Position numbers and translations under genes: made by a program
From: Psilocybe azurescens
Taxonomy: Eukaryota > Basidiomycota > Agaricomycetes > Agaricales > Agrocybaceae
Assembly: GCA_023853785.1 (NCBI GenBank)
Contig: JAJIRX010000555.1
Span: 1-64,000 of the forward strand
DNA length: 64,000 bases
Reading direction: 5' to 3'
In this document: positions 21,443 to 31,929 of the stretch, piece by piece
Layout of the letters: each line of letters starts with the position of its first letter
How positions within the stretch are numbered: the first letter of the stretch is position 1
Notes under the pieces: model-generated
Database searches by the model: none
What the model was told of the DNA's origin: nothing
Seen by the model: only the letters and a program-made list of their open reading frames with translations

Positions 21443-24080
21443 CTAGCTACACCACACGGCAACACTTCCGTCCGCGGCGCTGCTTACTAGCCATGGGTTT
21501 TTACTGCACCATTTGACTTGCAGAACACCGAGGCCGTCCGTGATCTGGTGTCCTCTCAAAATCTTCAAGGGGACAATAAGGGGGTCCGTCATTAGATCGT
21601 TGTACACTCTGGAGTGGAAGATCTGTATTGAGCCGTCATCGGAGGAAGAGGCGAAGAGAGGATATGTTGGGTGGAACTGCAACGAGCGGATAGCACGTGA
21701 GTGGTATCTGGAGAGAGTGAAATCATGAGTTAGATCAAAGACAGCATCTGAAAGAGATATATACCGAAGAACTTTGTAGGGCTTTTCACTGAGCTCTAAA
21801 TCAAACCAGCACAATTTGCGGTCGTAGCCTCCAACGATAAGATGGTCTCCTGATGGATGAACATCCATGGACGATATCCATTTAATACCGGGTAGCAAAG
21901 TTTTGACCAGTTTCTGCTCAGAGAGATTATATATCCTGATGTATTGTTGCGTCTATAGAGGAAGAACTTAGAAGGCCAGACATCAAATAAAATGAAGAAC
22001 ATACGGCCACAAAGAAATGTGGTTTCAGGGGGTGGAAGAGGACCGACTGAACGGTACCCTTGATTTTCTTGAAAGGTGCTTGAGAATGTCTACGAGTGAT
22101 TTGATGGATCCATACGCCGCCTTGTATGCCGCCAGTCGCTTGAAGAGAATTGGTGTCAGAATGGTAAAGTGCTTAGCTTAGAGGGCTCAGGGCACTTACA
22201 AACACTTGCAAGATAATCGCCTCTGCGATGCCAACAAAAATGAGTAGGCACGCCAGTTGATGCAGGTAAATTAATGGTTAAAGTAGGGGTATCCAATGAC
22301 CATGAAGCAGAAGGAGGTGTCACCCATTTGACAGGGGATGGCGCGGTGGGCGCGGGAGGGAGGGTGGCGGGTGCTAAAATGGTCCGTGTAAGCGAAAGAA
22401 CAACAGGGTCGACGTTTGGTGGTATGATGAAATGTATTTTGTCTTCACTAGAAATGGAAGAGGTGTCAGAGAGTCGGCGGCAAGAAAAGAAAAGAAAGGC
22501 GTACATTCCAACCGCGAAGTAGCTGACGTCAGTTCTTGGACACCATGCCAAAGATCCGATTTTGCCCTCGAATTTCCATCGTTTGACCTCTCGGCCAACA
22601 ATAATTTCCCAAAGACTGACATTGCCATTCTCATCGCCGCTAACCACCCAAGCACCATCAGGACTGACACTGATGCATCTCGCACGGCTGTTGGAATGAT
22701 GGAATTGCAGACTTCGATAATTAGGGAATGGCTTCAAGCTACTTGGGCTGGGAAGTTTGGGGATTAAAGAATTAGGGTCGATGTTGAGTTTTACTCGTTG
22801 GACTCGTGGTGCAAGGTAAAGATCGAGCTGTCGGAAGAATCTCTCCTTGACAAAGCGATCATAAGCAGGGACGAGACGTAACGAGGAGTACTTTTGAGGA
22901 AGATAGTTGCGTTCACGGTCTTCGGGATCCAAAGCTTCCCAGGCCTTACGCTCTTCTTCGGTAGGGAGATATTCAGCTGGAGGATTGTAGGATTCGGCAT
23001 TAGTGGGGAGAGCTGGTTTAGGAGCTGGTAAGGGAGGTGGATGAGACGACGAAGGTTCGGACCAGATTGCGAAAGGTTCGAATTTTGAACTTGATTTGGG
23101 TTTTGAGGGAAGGATACGGCCATGACGGATTGCACGAACAATTTTCATGACCTTTTTTTTGTTCAGCAGTCGGAAAATTGTACGTTACGATAGGCTCCTA
23201 CCTTTTGCTTTTCCCATTTACTGGGAACCCAACGTCTCTTGGGTTGGAGGGCGCCTGAAAGAGGCATGACTTCTTCTTTACCCTTTCCTGTGAACCACTC
23301 TGTCGTGGGCTCATATGGATCATATGTAGAGTCTGGATTCTCGTTTGTGTACAGGCGACGAATGAGATCGAGTTCCTCAGGGGTGAGAGGTTTTTCGCTT
23401 TGGGTATTCTTGTCAAAGGCAGATGTCCTACGCGAGATTTAATTTGGTTTTGAGAAAGTCAAAGGCGAGTATTAAGAACTTACCATGCGGACGAATCGTC
23501 CACAGTGGCTAAGAACTTGTCCAACTCGTCGCCACGAGCAGGGCGCAGGACCTTTTACCGTTTATATCGTAACCAATGTGGGGTAGATCATCGTACCAAT
23601 GCATTGGCACATTGCCTACGCGATTTGGTGTCTATGAACAAAATGAGCAGAAGAAAAACAAGGAATGCGGAGATCTGGACGCACGTCTTCGGTCGATGAG
23701 TCGGAATCATAGTTTGGTTCAATTTCGGGATAGACAATTTTTGGCTGGTTGGTAATTTCGGACGTCACAGTTTTCGCCTTTGGGAAGACGTGCAGGGAGT
23801 CGTCAGAGTCCGCGTCGCTTTCGCTCTCGTCCTCTTCCTCTTCATCTCCCTCGTCCTCTTCTTCATCAAAATCACTATCATCACTGTCGCTCTCGTTTAC
23901 GATTTCCGGAAAGTCGTCAACTTCGCCATCATCCGAGGAAGCATCCCCTTCGTCCTCTTCGTCGCTCAACATCTCCAATACGCCAGTAGAGTGCAGCTCC
24001 TGCTGGGGAGGCGCTATCTCTTCATCGTCTTCGGCCTGCTTCCTCTTAACGGATTTTCTTCCAGGAGCTTGAGGGGCCAT
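21443..24080 (-). CDS. ERB1: Ribosome biogenesis protein ERB1 (BOP1)
   Basis: The start is [20 protein letters not shown] at 24080. The N-terminal third is very acidic (runs of D/E at residues 40-110). The BOP1NT region follows ([38 protein letters not shown]). C-terminal WD40 blades include [33 protein letters not shown] and [11 protein letters not shown]. In yeast, Erb1 with Nop7 and Ytm1 (PeBoW) drives 27S pre-rRNA processing in the nucleolus. One base is missing in the AAAA run at 23553-23556 (plus tttt) between YDINGK and [13 protein letters not shown]. This must be an error if the gene works. It is divergent from ARP4 across 288 bp. Confidence 0.92.
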
Positions 24081-24368
24081 GATTCCAGTTCAGGCGCGTC
24101 CAAGAATCTGTTACTGACAAGTTGGAACTTAGAAAAGATTTAGTAGAAGACCCGATCACTTTTACTTCGACCACGTGAGTCAGGGCATGGACGGAAATAG
24201 CAATGTCCACTGTTCCAAGCATCTGCAAACAGCACTGATGCACGTTCAGCGTTAACCTTGGCTGCCTTCGACAAAACACTTTCATCGTTTCTATCTGCTA
24301 AAACGATTGTAAATTAAGGCGCCGTTCTTTTCTAGAGTGGAACGCGTAAAAATATCTGAACTTCTGCT
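24081..24368. promoter_or_regulatory. Divergent promoter ERB1/ARP4
   Basis: 288 bp separate the two start codons. Both genes are nuclear housekeeping functions. No motif was singled out. Confidence 0.4.
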
Positions 24369-26309
24369 ATGGTTAACTATGGAGGCGGTATGGAATTTTG
24401 TTCATTTGTTAACGTACAACTACGGATTTGACTGACCACTTTACGCGTCAATAGATGAGGTCTCTGCTTTGGTTATCGATATAGGGTCGTCGTCCATACG
24501 CGCAGGATATGCTGGAGATGACACACCGAAAGCCATAATCCCCACATCATACGGCTACCATCCTAAGATACCAGATATGGATGTAGACATGTCCGACAAC
24601 GCTCTAGAAAGCCCAACCCCAGCGGAGAAATTTACTAAAATATACATCGGCCAAAACGGTCCTTCGGTGTGGAGGAGTGGGATGGAAGTCGGCAATCCTA
24701 TTGTGGATGGACTTAGTATGTGGTTGTGCCTGGGTCTTCTTTTTCGTTTAGACGCTAATTCGAGTGCTTGGGCTTTTGTAGTCCAGGATTTCAATCCCAT
24801 AAAACCCCTTATTGACCACGCGCTCAGTAAGGTCATGCTGGTCAATCCTTCAGAACATCCTATTCTAGTGACCGAACCTACTTGGAATACTCCCGCCAAC
24901 AGAGAACGTATGGCCGAAATCATGTTTGAGGAGTTCAACGTCCCTGCATTCTACATCGCCAACACCGGCGTTCTTAATGCGTAAGTGAACGCGTCTATGG
25001 GTATAAAATCTCTTTCGTAATAACATTGCTATAGATTTGCGGCAGGAAAGGGTTCTGCCCTGGTCATTGACATTGGGCAGTCAATGGCAAGTGTGACCCC
25101 AGTTGTAGACGGATTTGTTCTTCGCAAAGGTAACTTACCACCGAACTTACCAGATAACTGACATACTGAGTTTGCTGTAGGTCTCTCATACTCTCCACTC
25201 CCCAAACTCGTCCACGCCCACGCCCGCCATCTCCTCATTTCGCCTACACAAATCAGACGGGGCATTGACCTGATACCTCACCAACTGATTGCAAGCAAGT
25301 CGGTAAGGAAACCTAATTTCTTTCTATCCATGTTTTTCAAGGTTTCTCCGGTGTCATGATGCAGGTTGTAGATGTAGGTGCTCTCCCACAATTCACCGTC
25401 CGAGAAGACAGGATCGCAGGGACAACGCAGAAGTGGCGTAATTGGGCAGAGTCCAGGGAGGTTGATGAATGGATGCAAACAGTTGCGGGTATACTTGAAC
25501 AGGGCTGGAACGATCAGTGAGTGATTGTGCTCCCTTTCACGTTCATATATCAATGATTCGCGGTACGTTCTAGATTAGCAGCTTCAAGGCCAAGCCGCCA
25601 GTATGAATTCCCGTCTGGATACAGCACATATTTTGGTTCAGAAAGATTTTTAGTTGGAGAGCAATACTTCACGCATAATCCACAACTTATTGTACGCCCA
25701 TTTCTCTCTGTGATCTACTTCCAAAATCAAACTAAACAATCACTGTCTTTCTTCTCTTCTCTTTCCATTCACCCACCAATCACAGGCCTCAAATCCCAAT
25801 CTGCCAAAGACTCTTCCAGCGCTCATCACAGAAGCGCTGCGCGCATGCGACCCGGAACTTCGTCAAGTCCTCATGGGCAACGTCGTGCTGACTGGGGCGG
25901 AAGCCTCTTCTCTGGGCTCGCCGATCGACTAGCGAATGAGCTAACAAGGACGTTCCCCCACGTACGTATTTCTTCTGCTTCCTACTCATCCTTGACACTG
26001 ATTCAATCACATTTCCGACTTTTCTTTCTTTTCTTTCTTTTCTTTTTTTTTTTCGACTGTTGACATCGACAGACGAAAATCCACGCGCCTGGTAATCCCA
26101 TCGAACGCCGCTACGGTGGGTGGTTGGGAGGGAGCATCCTCGCGAGCTTGGGCACATTCCACCAGCTCTGGATAAGCAAGGAGGAGTGGCAGGTCAGTAC
26201 TTTTTTATCCTTTATTATTTGCGATCGTAGTCGACGATGGACTGACCATTCGGTATTCATCTCATGATAGGAACACGGAAAGGCAATCGTTGGCCAGAGA
26301 TGTAAATGA
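24369..26309 (+). CDS. ARP4: Actin-related protein 4
   Basis: Exon 1 encodes only MVNYGG before the first intron; exon 2 continues [20 protein letters not shown], the actin phosphate-binding loop in the Arp4 form. Later pieces are [47 protein letters not shown], and the end [18 protein letters not shown]...[10 protein letters not shown] with TGA at 26307. Arp4 is part of the NuA4, INO80 and SWR1 chromatin complexes. The GGGG run at 25894-25897 is one base short: LTG must be followed by [16 protein letters not shown]. The next intron has a long CTTTT tract (26010-26055). Confidence 0.9.
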
Positions 26310-27292
26310 TATAATAATGTTGTGTACATACCAGATCAAATGTCCCATACCCGTTACAACAACCCTCACAAAACCTTTTTTTTTTTTAAAAAAAAAAAAA
26401 AAAGAATCCAAAGTTCAAACTTTACTGAAGTCTCAAACTTAGAAGGAACAACACGCATTCAGAGTAACAATAAGTTAAAAATGGTGTGGGACGAGCAAAA
26501 AAACAAAACAGAATACAACAATATCATTTTCAAGCAACTCTCGGTGGATGCAACAGAAATTATGTATGTACTTTGGAAAGCTACTCGAGAAAAAATGACA
26601 GTGGAAAGAAACGGTGTGGGTGGATGGGAGACACAGACACGGACACAGACACAGACAAGCAAACATGAATGAATGAAGGAGTGTATAGAGGGGGGGTGGC
26701 ACAACAGGTTGTGGGTGTATGGGTTGGGTCGGGTGGTTCGAATGCAGCGAGAGTGAAAAGATCCAAGCACACAAGTCGTGGGCTCTGAGGTTTTACAACC
26801 CATGGAAAAGGGAGGGGACAAGTGACAGACAAGTCATGCAGAAAAAGAATCTGGATTGGACCTGAGAAAAACGGGTGGGGTGTTTGGTGCAAATAAAATA
26901 AAAATGAGAGAGAAATGGAAGGAAATAAAACTTGGGAATGTAATGGGATGAGAAAAATAAAAGGGTAAACATCCCAATGAACAACCCAAGAAAAATGAAC
27001 CTCTTCCCCTCATCGTCAACGCCAACGGTGATGAAAGAAGAGCAATGTACACACTAAAAAGAAAATATATAAAAAACTGTTTTTTGTTTCCTCTCCTCGT
27101 CGTACAGAAAACCAATCTCTTGCAAAGGGAAAAAGAAAGTCCGCCAGCCGACGTAATATATATATATACCATTTCTGAAAGAATCTTTATTGGTGGGTTC
27201 TTGGCAATGTTGTGCAATCGCGATCCAATGTGGAGTGGATAGCGATGAGAGAGAAAAAGAAGCGAGTCCGTCATCTTTGGGAGCAGAGTCAA
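26310..27292. other. Intergenic, low-complexity
   Basis: About 1 kb between two gene 3' ends. It holds a T13-A16 block near 26379-26403, a (GACACA)n-like stretch at 26634-26660 and AT-rich sequence at 27140-27170. No coding region is supported. Confidence 0.5.
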
Positions 27293-28924
27293 TCAATATG
27301 CCTCGACAAACTCGCGCCTCTCACGAGCACCCATGAGCATGCCCAATCCGCCGATCGCCTTTCTCCTGATGCGAGTCGCAAAGTTCTTGGGTCCGAGCTC
27401 GTCTGCGCCCGATGGCGGCCCGCGGGGCTGCCTGGTAGGCTGGCTGACCATCCTGTGGCCAGACACAGCGGCGCTGCTAATGCTCGTGACCGCCAACTCT
27501 CCTTGGCCTTGGCCTTGCTCGGGCTCAAAGGAGGAAGGTGGGGTGGAAGAGACAGGACGACCGATCCCAAGCCCCTCAAAGAGCCGCTTGCTAGCCTCCT
27601 CGCGCGGCGAGAGAGGCATTTCGTTGGAAGACGAGGAGCGTGGGGTGGTTGGGGACGAGGATTTGACAGACGATCCGGAAGACTGGGTCTCGCCATCAGT
27701 ATCTTCGTCGGTGTTATCGATGGCGACCGCGGGAAGCGGCTGGGACACAACGGGGTTGAAACGGAGTGGCTGAGGCCTGAACTTGGGTCCTGACGCAGAG
27801 ACGGGGGAAGCAGCAGTGGCGGTACCAACACCCTCGAGACCTGGGGGAGGGGACACACGCTCTTCGCTGGGTGGAGGAGTGACCTTGACGCTGGGCGAAG
27901 AGACAGCGCGGTTGCCACTGAGGACAGAGTTGTTGTTCCCGCCGCGCCTCCAGGAAGAGGCCGAGTCCGATTTAGAAGGCACCACACCTGCATTGTTGTT
28001 GGAGTTGCCATTGTTCGAAGCCGGATGGCCAAGAGAAGTCCCGCCGCTGATGACGGTGGTCGAGTTGGGAGTCGTGGGCGGTTCACCATATTCGTCGAAT
28101 CTGGTCTGATTGTTGGATCCCACCGTGGCAGTGAGACTAGTGGAGCGGCTACCAAAACGCCCTCCAAGGGCGGCTGTCATGGGGACTTGATCGTCCCCTG
28201 CAGCAGATCCGACGCCCAGCTGGGCTCGAAGCTGGTCAGCCTGATTTGCACGGCGCATCTGGGCGCTTAAGGTGGCTGCACGGAGGTCGAACGAGTTGGT
28301 CAAGGGGCCAGCTGTCGCGGGAGGATTGAAGTTTAGGCTGGTTCGCCTCTCGCGGGACTGAGTCTGGAGTTGCTGCTGTTGCTGTTGCTGCTGCTGCTGT
28401 TGGAGCTGTTGCTGAAGTTGTGCCTGAGCGAGCAACTCTGCCTGGTATTGTTGAGCTTGGATAGCCTGCAGAAAGGGAACAAATAAGAATAAAGCAGAAT
28501 TACAAATAGTGTTGGAACTTGCCTGAATTCTCATCATCTCGAGCTGGAGCATCTGCATTTGCATCTGGGCCTGGGGCATCATGTTGGGATTGAAGCCAGG
28601 GCTAAATGGCATGCTGTTGGGATTCATGCCTCTAGCAGCTTGATGATGAGAGAAACGATTGTTGGGGCCATCTACAGCAGCGGTCATGGGGATGTTCCTG
28701 TTGTTGAAAACGCTCTGCTGGGGCAACTCTTGAACATGGTCGTCCTCCTCTTCCTCTGGAAAGATGTTGGTGCTGTGCTGCTGGGATGCAAAGCGGGGGA
28801 CATTGATATTGAAAGAACCGGCAGGAGCAGCGGTGTGGGGAACAGTGCCTGAGGAAGAACGAACGCCGCCTGTGCGGAGGCCGGCGAGAAGAGAGGCCCT
28901 GTTGTTGGTGTTTGCGGTAGTCAT
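27293..28924 (-). CDS. PolyQ, Ser/Pro-rich protein, unknown function
   Basis: The start is MTTANTNNRASLLAGLRTGG at 28924 and the stop is after GARERREFVEAY at 27293. The N-terminus is Asn/Met-rich. A Gln-rich helical stretch (AIQAQQYQAELLAQAQLQQQ then an 11-Q run) is followed by a conserved-looking block, SFDLRAATLSAQMRRANQAD. The last third is Ser/Pro-rich with a basic end (NFATRIRRKAIGGLG). One intron (28466-28522, 57 nt) has a GC donor and, if kept, stays in frame. Possibly a transcription- or RNA-related protein; no family is claimed. Confidence 0.75.
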   Translation of the reverse strand: MTTANTNNRASLLAGLRTGGVRSSSGTVPHTAAPAGSFNINVPRFASQQHSTNIFPEEEEDDHVQELPQQSVFNNRNIPMTAAVDGPNNRFSHHQAARGMNPNSMPFSPGFNPNMMPQAQMQMQMLQLEMMRIQASSNTICNSALFLFVPFLQAIQAQQYQAELLAQAQLQQQLQQQQQQQQQQQLQTQSRERRTSLNFNPPATAGPLTNSFDLRAATLSAQMRRANQADQLRAQLGVGSAAGDDQVPMTAALGGRFGSRSTSLTATVGSNNQTRFDEYGEPPTTPNSTTVISGGTSLGHPASNNGNSNNNAGVVPSKSDSASSWRRGGNNNSVLSGNRAVSSPSVKVTPPPSEERVSPPPGLEGVGTATAASPVSASGPKFRPQPLRFNPVVSQPLPAVAIDNTDEDTDGETQSSGSSVKSSSPTTPRSSSSNEMPLSPREEASKRLFEGLGIGRPVSSTPPSSFEPEQGQGQGELAVTSISSAAVSGHRMVSQPTRQPRGPPSGADELGPKNFATRIRRKAIGGLGMLMGARERREFVEAY

Positions 28925-29275
28925 TGCTTTGGTGGTTGGTTGTCAGAAGTGATAGATACGATTACGGATGATTACTGGGAGGAGAAAGAGGATACAGCTG
29001 GGCGGGAGATGAGACAAAGAAAGAGCAAAAGAAACTGGGCCTACTTTGATAGAGATATGGAGTGTGGCCGTCGATTGTCTCCGTTGACGATGGATTGGGC
29101 AGATATTGTAAAAAGAGAGAGAAAAAGAAAGAAAAAGAGTTTAATATTGAGATTTTATAATGAAGAAGATGAAATTGCCACCCAAGCCAGGTCAGAGTCG
29201 AGAGGAAGGAGCGACAACACAAACATCATACAAACTACAAACATACAAACTAGGACCCCGGATACCCCCTAATTC
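28925..29275. promoter_or_regulatory. Promoter region of the polyQ gene and 3' flank of TRS20
   Basis: Purine-rich on the plus strand, which is CT-rich on the transcribed side, near 29110-29140. This is common upstream of fungal housekeeping genes. No gene is seen. Confidence 0.4.
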
Positions 29276-29958
29276 TCACAGGTACTTTCTCGCGCTACTC
29301 CGTACCCGGCTGTCAAACACTGCGCTGCGTATTCTGGTGTGCGCTGTTTGGAACGGGTTCAACATTGTCTATACCTGGTTAGTAGACACCTTAATAGATA
29401 GCATATCATCTACCTTGATATACAACTCCCACACCTCCATAAAGAACGCCCTGATTCCCTCGTCGTTCTTTCCTTCATGCAGCAGCACAAACTTCATATC
29501 TAATACCAGTCAGCCATAGCGTCTATCTATCCACACACTCTCTTACTGCTGGGCGTCACAAACGCAGACACAGTCCATTCGTTGAACTTGTCTACCGACT
29601 TCAAGTACCTATTATCATTCGCGTCATTACACTACATGCCGTCACACAGGTCCACACCCACATCGTATTTTCCTTGCGCATCACATCCTCGATCACATCC
29701 AGTCCCGCATTCGCGATCATCTGTATAACATGGCGGTCCTGTCCGCCGCCCACCCGCACCGCTCCCCCCCGCCGTGTGCTGCGTCGCACTCGATGCCCCA
29801 GACAGGGCAGTCAGCGTCCCTGCAAATGCAGATGTAGACCACGTCGGCAGATTCGCTGCCAGGGGTGATGCAACACTTGCTACGGGTTTCGTCGACTGGT
29901 GTGTCAGGCTATACAGAGGGGTATCTGATGGCGATAGCAAAAACAAGTGGTGCGACAT
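29276..29958 (-). CDS. TRS20: TRAPP complex subunit 2 (sedlin)
   Basis: The start is MSHHLFLLSPSDTPLYSL at 29958. The core is HVIQMIANAGLDVIEDVMRK, then NTMYLKSVDKFNEWTVSAFV, MKFVLLHEGKNDEGIRAFF and MEVWELYIK. The end is RIRSAVFDSRVRSSARKYL with TGA at 29276. This is the sedlin longin fold, a core TRAPP subunit in ER-Golgi and Golgi tethering. An insert rich in Ala/Gly/Ser follows the first strand. The C7 run at 29764-29770 is one base too long for the frame; six bases join it. It shares a 121-bp divergent promoter with KGD4. Confidence 0.85.
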
Positions 29959-30079
29959 ATTGGCGGTTCAAAACAGATGTATCTTTCAGTATTGGCCGCG
30001 TTGTTTGGTTTCCACGTTCGGGCCAAACTCGGTTATGAGAAACATGACGAGCATCAATTCACGACTCTGACCAACAACC
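29959..30079. promoter_or_regulatory. Divergent promoter TRS20/KGD4
   Basis: Only 121 bp separate the start codons. No motif was singled out. Confidence 0.4.
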
Positions 30080-30499
30080 ATGTATCCATCTCTCCGCTGT
30101 TGCTCGTCAAGAGCCCACACTCCCTCATCAAGTTTCTTGGAAAGCGCACATATCCCAGCAGCAAGTTCTCCTTTCTCCTTCTTTTCCGTATCCCTGACAC
30201 GTTGTATTAGCACCGGATGCCCCCCACCCGCATCCAGCCGCCCCCGTAGAGCTCAAGCAACGCTTCTCAGAATTTCTGGCAAAGCACAAATCGTCAGAGT
30301 CGACTGTCAGCTCATCATCATCCTCAGAGTCCAGCACAAATATCTACAGCGACTTTTGGGAAGCACCATCCCGCTTCTGGAGACCTAGAATTCGCAAGAT
30401 AGAAGAGGACGAAATGGATGCTATCATGGTGCGCAACATCCTCTCCTAGTCTACCTACCGCTGACGCCCTTGCAGAGTGGAGGTGCTTCTTCATACTAA
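30080..30499 (+). CDS. KGD4: 2-oxoglutarate dehydrogenase subunit 4 (KGD4/YMR31 family)
   Basis: The start is MYPSLRCCSSRAHTP at 30080, then LIKFLGKRTYPS after one missing C in the CCC run (30122-30124). After an intron come HPHPAAPVELKQRFSEFLA, a Ser-rich stretch and FWEAPSRFWRPRIRKIEEDE. The last exon gives MSGGASSY. The ending (E-x-E/M-x-AI-x-SGGA) and the aromatic APxRF.RP motif match Kgd4/Ymr31, which links E3 to the E2 core of the mitochondrial 2-oxoglutarate dehydrogenase. The N-terminus is basic and could target mitochondria. Intron 1 (30161-30210) uses a GC donor (GCAAGT). Confidence 0.75.
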
Positions 30500-30588
30500 T
30501 TTACCACTTATAATGTAACCTTCTGCAATGCGCAAAATAAGAGTTGTACAAGTCATCCATTGACCATAATCCAGAAATTACCTCAAAA

Positions 30589-31724
30589 CTAATCTTTCTC
30601 TGCATACGCTAACAAGTGCTCTTCGACCTCTGCCTCACCCATCACCCTCCATTTCCCTCGCACTTTCTCATCTTCCTCTTCGCTATTAGACACAATGCCG
30701 ATCTCGATCTCTCCGGGCTTGTAATCAGTAGCATGGACAACGGACATAACCTCAATTGCCATCTAAAGCATCACTTAATATTGAGAAGATGCTGGAGAAG
30801 GGATAAAAACGCACTTCAATAACCTCATCCCGGCTCAGGGTCTGTCCTGCCTTTGTGGCATCATCACCGCCGCGTCCGTTATCAAGCTTCTTCCACTTCT
30901 TCTCGAGGTTGTTCATGGCTTCCTGCTGCTTCTGCCCAGCAGCCGTTGCGTGGAACCCGACAAAGTAGCCTGCGGGGTCGAGCTTGAAGCACTGGGGCCC
31001 GAATTCAGGATCTATGCCGATCATTATCATCGCTTCAAAAAGCGTCGTTAGTCCTAATCAATCAAGAACAATCTAGTCGCTGCTCACATATGCCTAGAGG
31101 CCGCATGGCGGCGCGTTGGGTATATACTTGGTTGATGTTGGCCATCCGTCGAGCAAGAGCGTCGGGTGTGATTTCGTAGCCATACTTGTATCGGAATTCT
31201 GCTGCTTCGGAACGGGCGCGGGCAACCTGCGCTCGCGCATCGGCTAACATGGACATATACAGCTTGAGCGACGATTAAGCATGAGATAAATGAGACAGGC
31301 TTACCTATGAGACCAGTCATTACACAGCCGATTGTGGGGGTGATGCCGAATAAATGGGTGATGGTTGACGCGTCGAGGAGTTTGTCCTACAATATCAATA
31401 TTTGAGTGAGGACGTCATCCGATTGAATGAACCCGACGCACAGGAACTTTGCGCTGGGTAATAACGACAGAGGTATCTTTTCCGCGGACAGATATGGCAG
31501 TGTGTCCTGAGCCCGAGATGGCTTTGAAGGCATATTCTGCAGGCCATCCAAAGTCAGAAATCGAAAGGGAGACTCGAGCAGCAATATACCAATCCCTCAC
31601 CAACTTGATACAATCGACCCTCGGGTGAGAAGACGGTGAGGTATCTGCCGATACATATGATTCAGTAAATGTGAGCATTCCACCGTAAAAGAACAAAGTA
31701 CCTGTCGTATGATGTCCTGGACAT
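30589..31724 (-). CDS. SCL1: 20S proteasome alpha subunit (PSMA6 type)
   Basis: The start is MSRTSYDR at 31724, then [20 protein letters not shown], the alpha-subunit signature. Further pieces are [60 protein letters not shown] and [19 protein letters not shown]. The C-terminus is [13 protein letters not shown] with TAG at 30589. It forms part of the outer ring of the 20S core. Several short introns are present, and all frames join cleanly. The 3' end faces KGD4 with only 89 bp between stops, and the start is 205 bp from RPC1. Confidence 0.92.
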
Positions 31725-31929
31725 GGTAATAGAGTGAGTTTCTTTCAATCAAGTTCTGGAATTCAGCAACTCTCAAGAGCGACGCGCAAGTGGTCGTCAC
31801 GCGATCGTCACGCGTTACTTGTCACCAGGTACTTTCGATCACTTCAAGAGATTTGGTCCGGCTGTTAACTTGAAGTTGACTCCCTTTGCATCTGAATCTA
31901 TCTCAACGTCTCTTGGCTGGGCCTGTATA
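31725..31929. promoter_or_regulatory. Divergent promoter SCL1/RPC1
   Basis: 205 bp separate two housekeeping genes. Two cgcgatcgtcacgcg-like steps occur near 31799-31815 (gtcacgcgatcgtcacgcg), a possible factor site; the factor is unknown. Confidence 0.4.

Noticed and set aside
26379..26403. T13-A16 block as a strong hairpin terminator
   Set aside because: Simple homopolymers between eukaryotic genes; no basis for termination.
26730..26745. ggttcgaatgc as a tRNA B-box
   Set aside because: Last bases do not fit and no A-box or stems lie upstream.
29986..30337. Minus-strand open frames opposite KGD4
   Set aside because: The plus strand gives the KGD4 motifs and proper splice sites; the minus frames are shadows.
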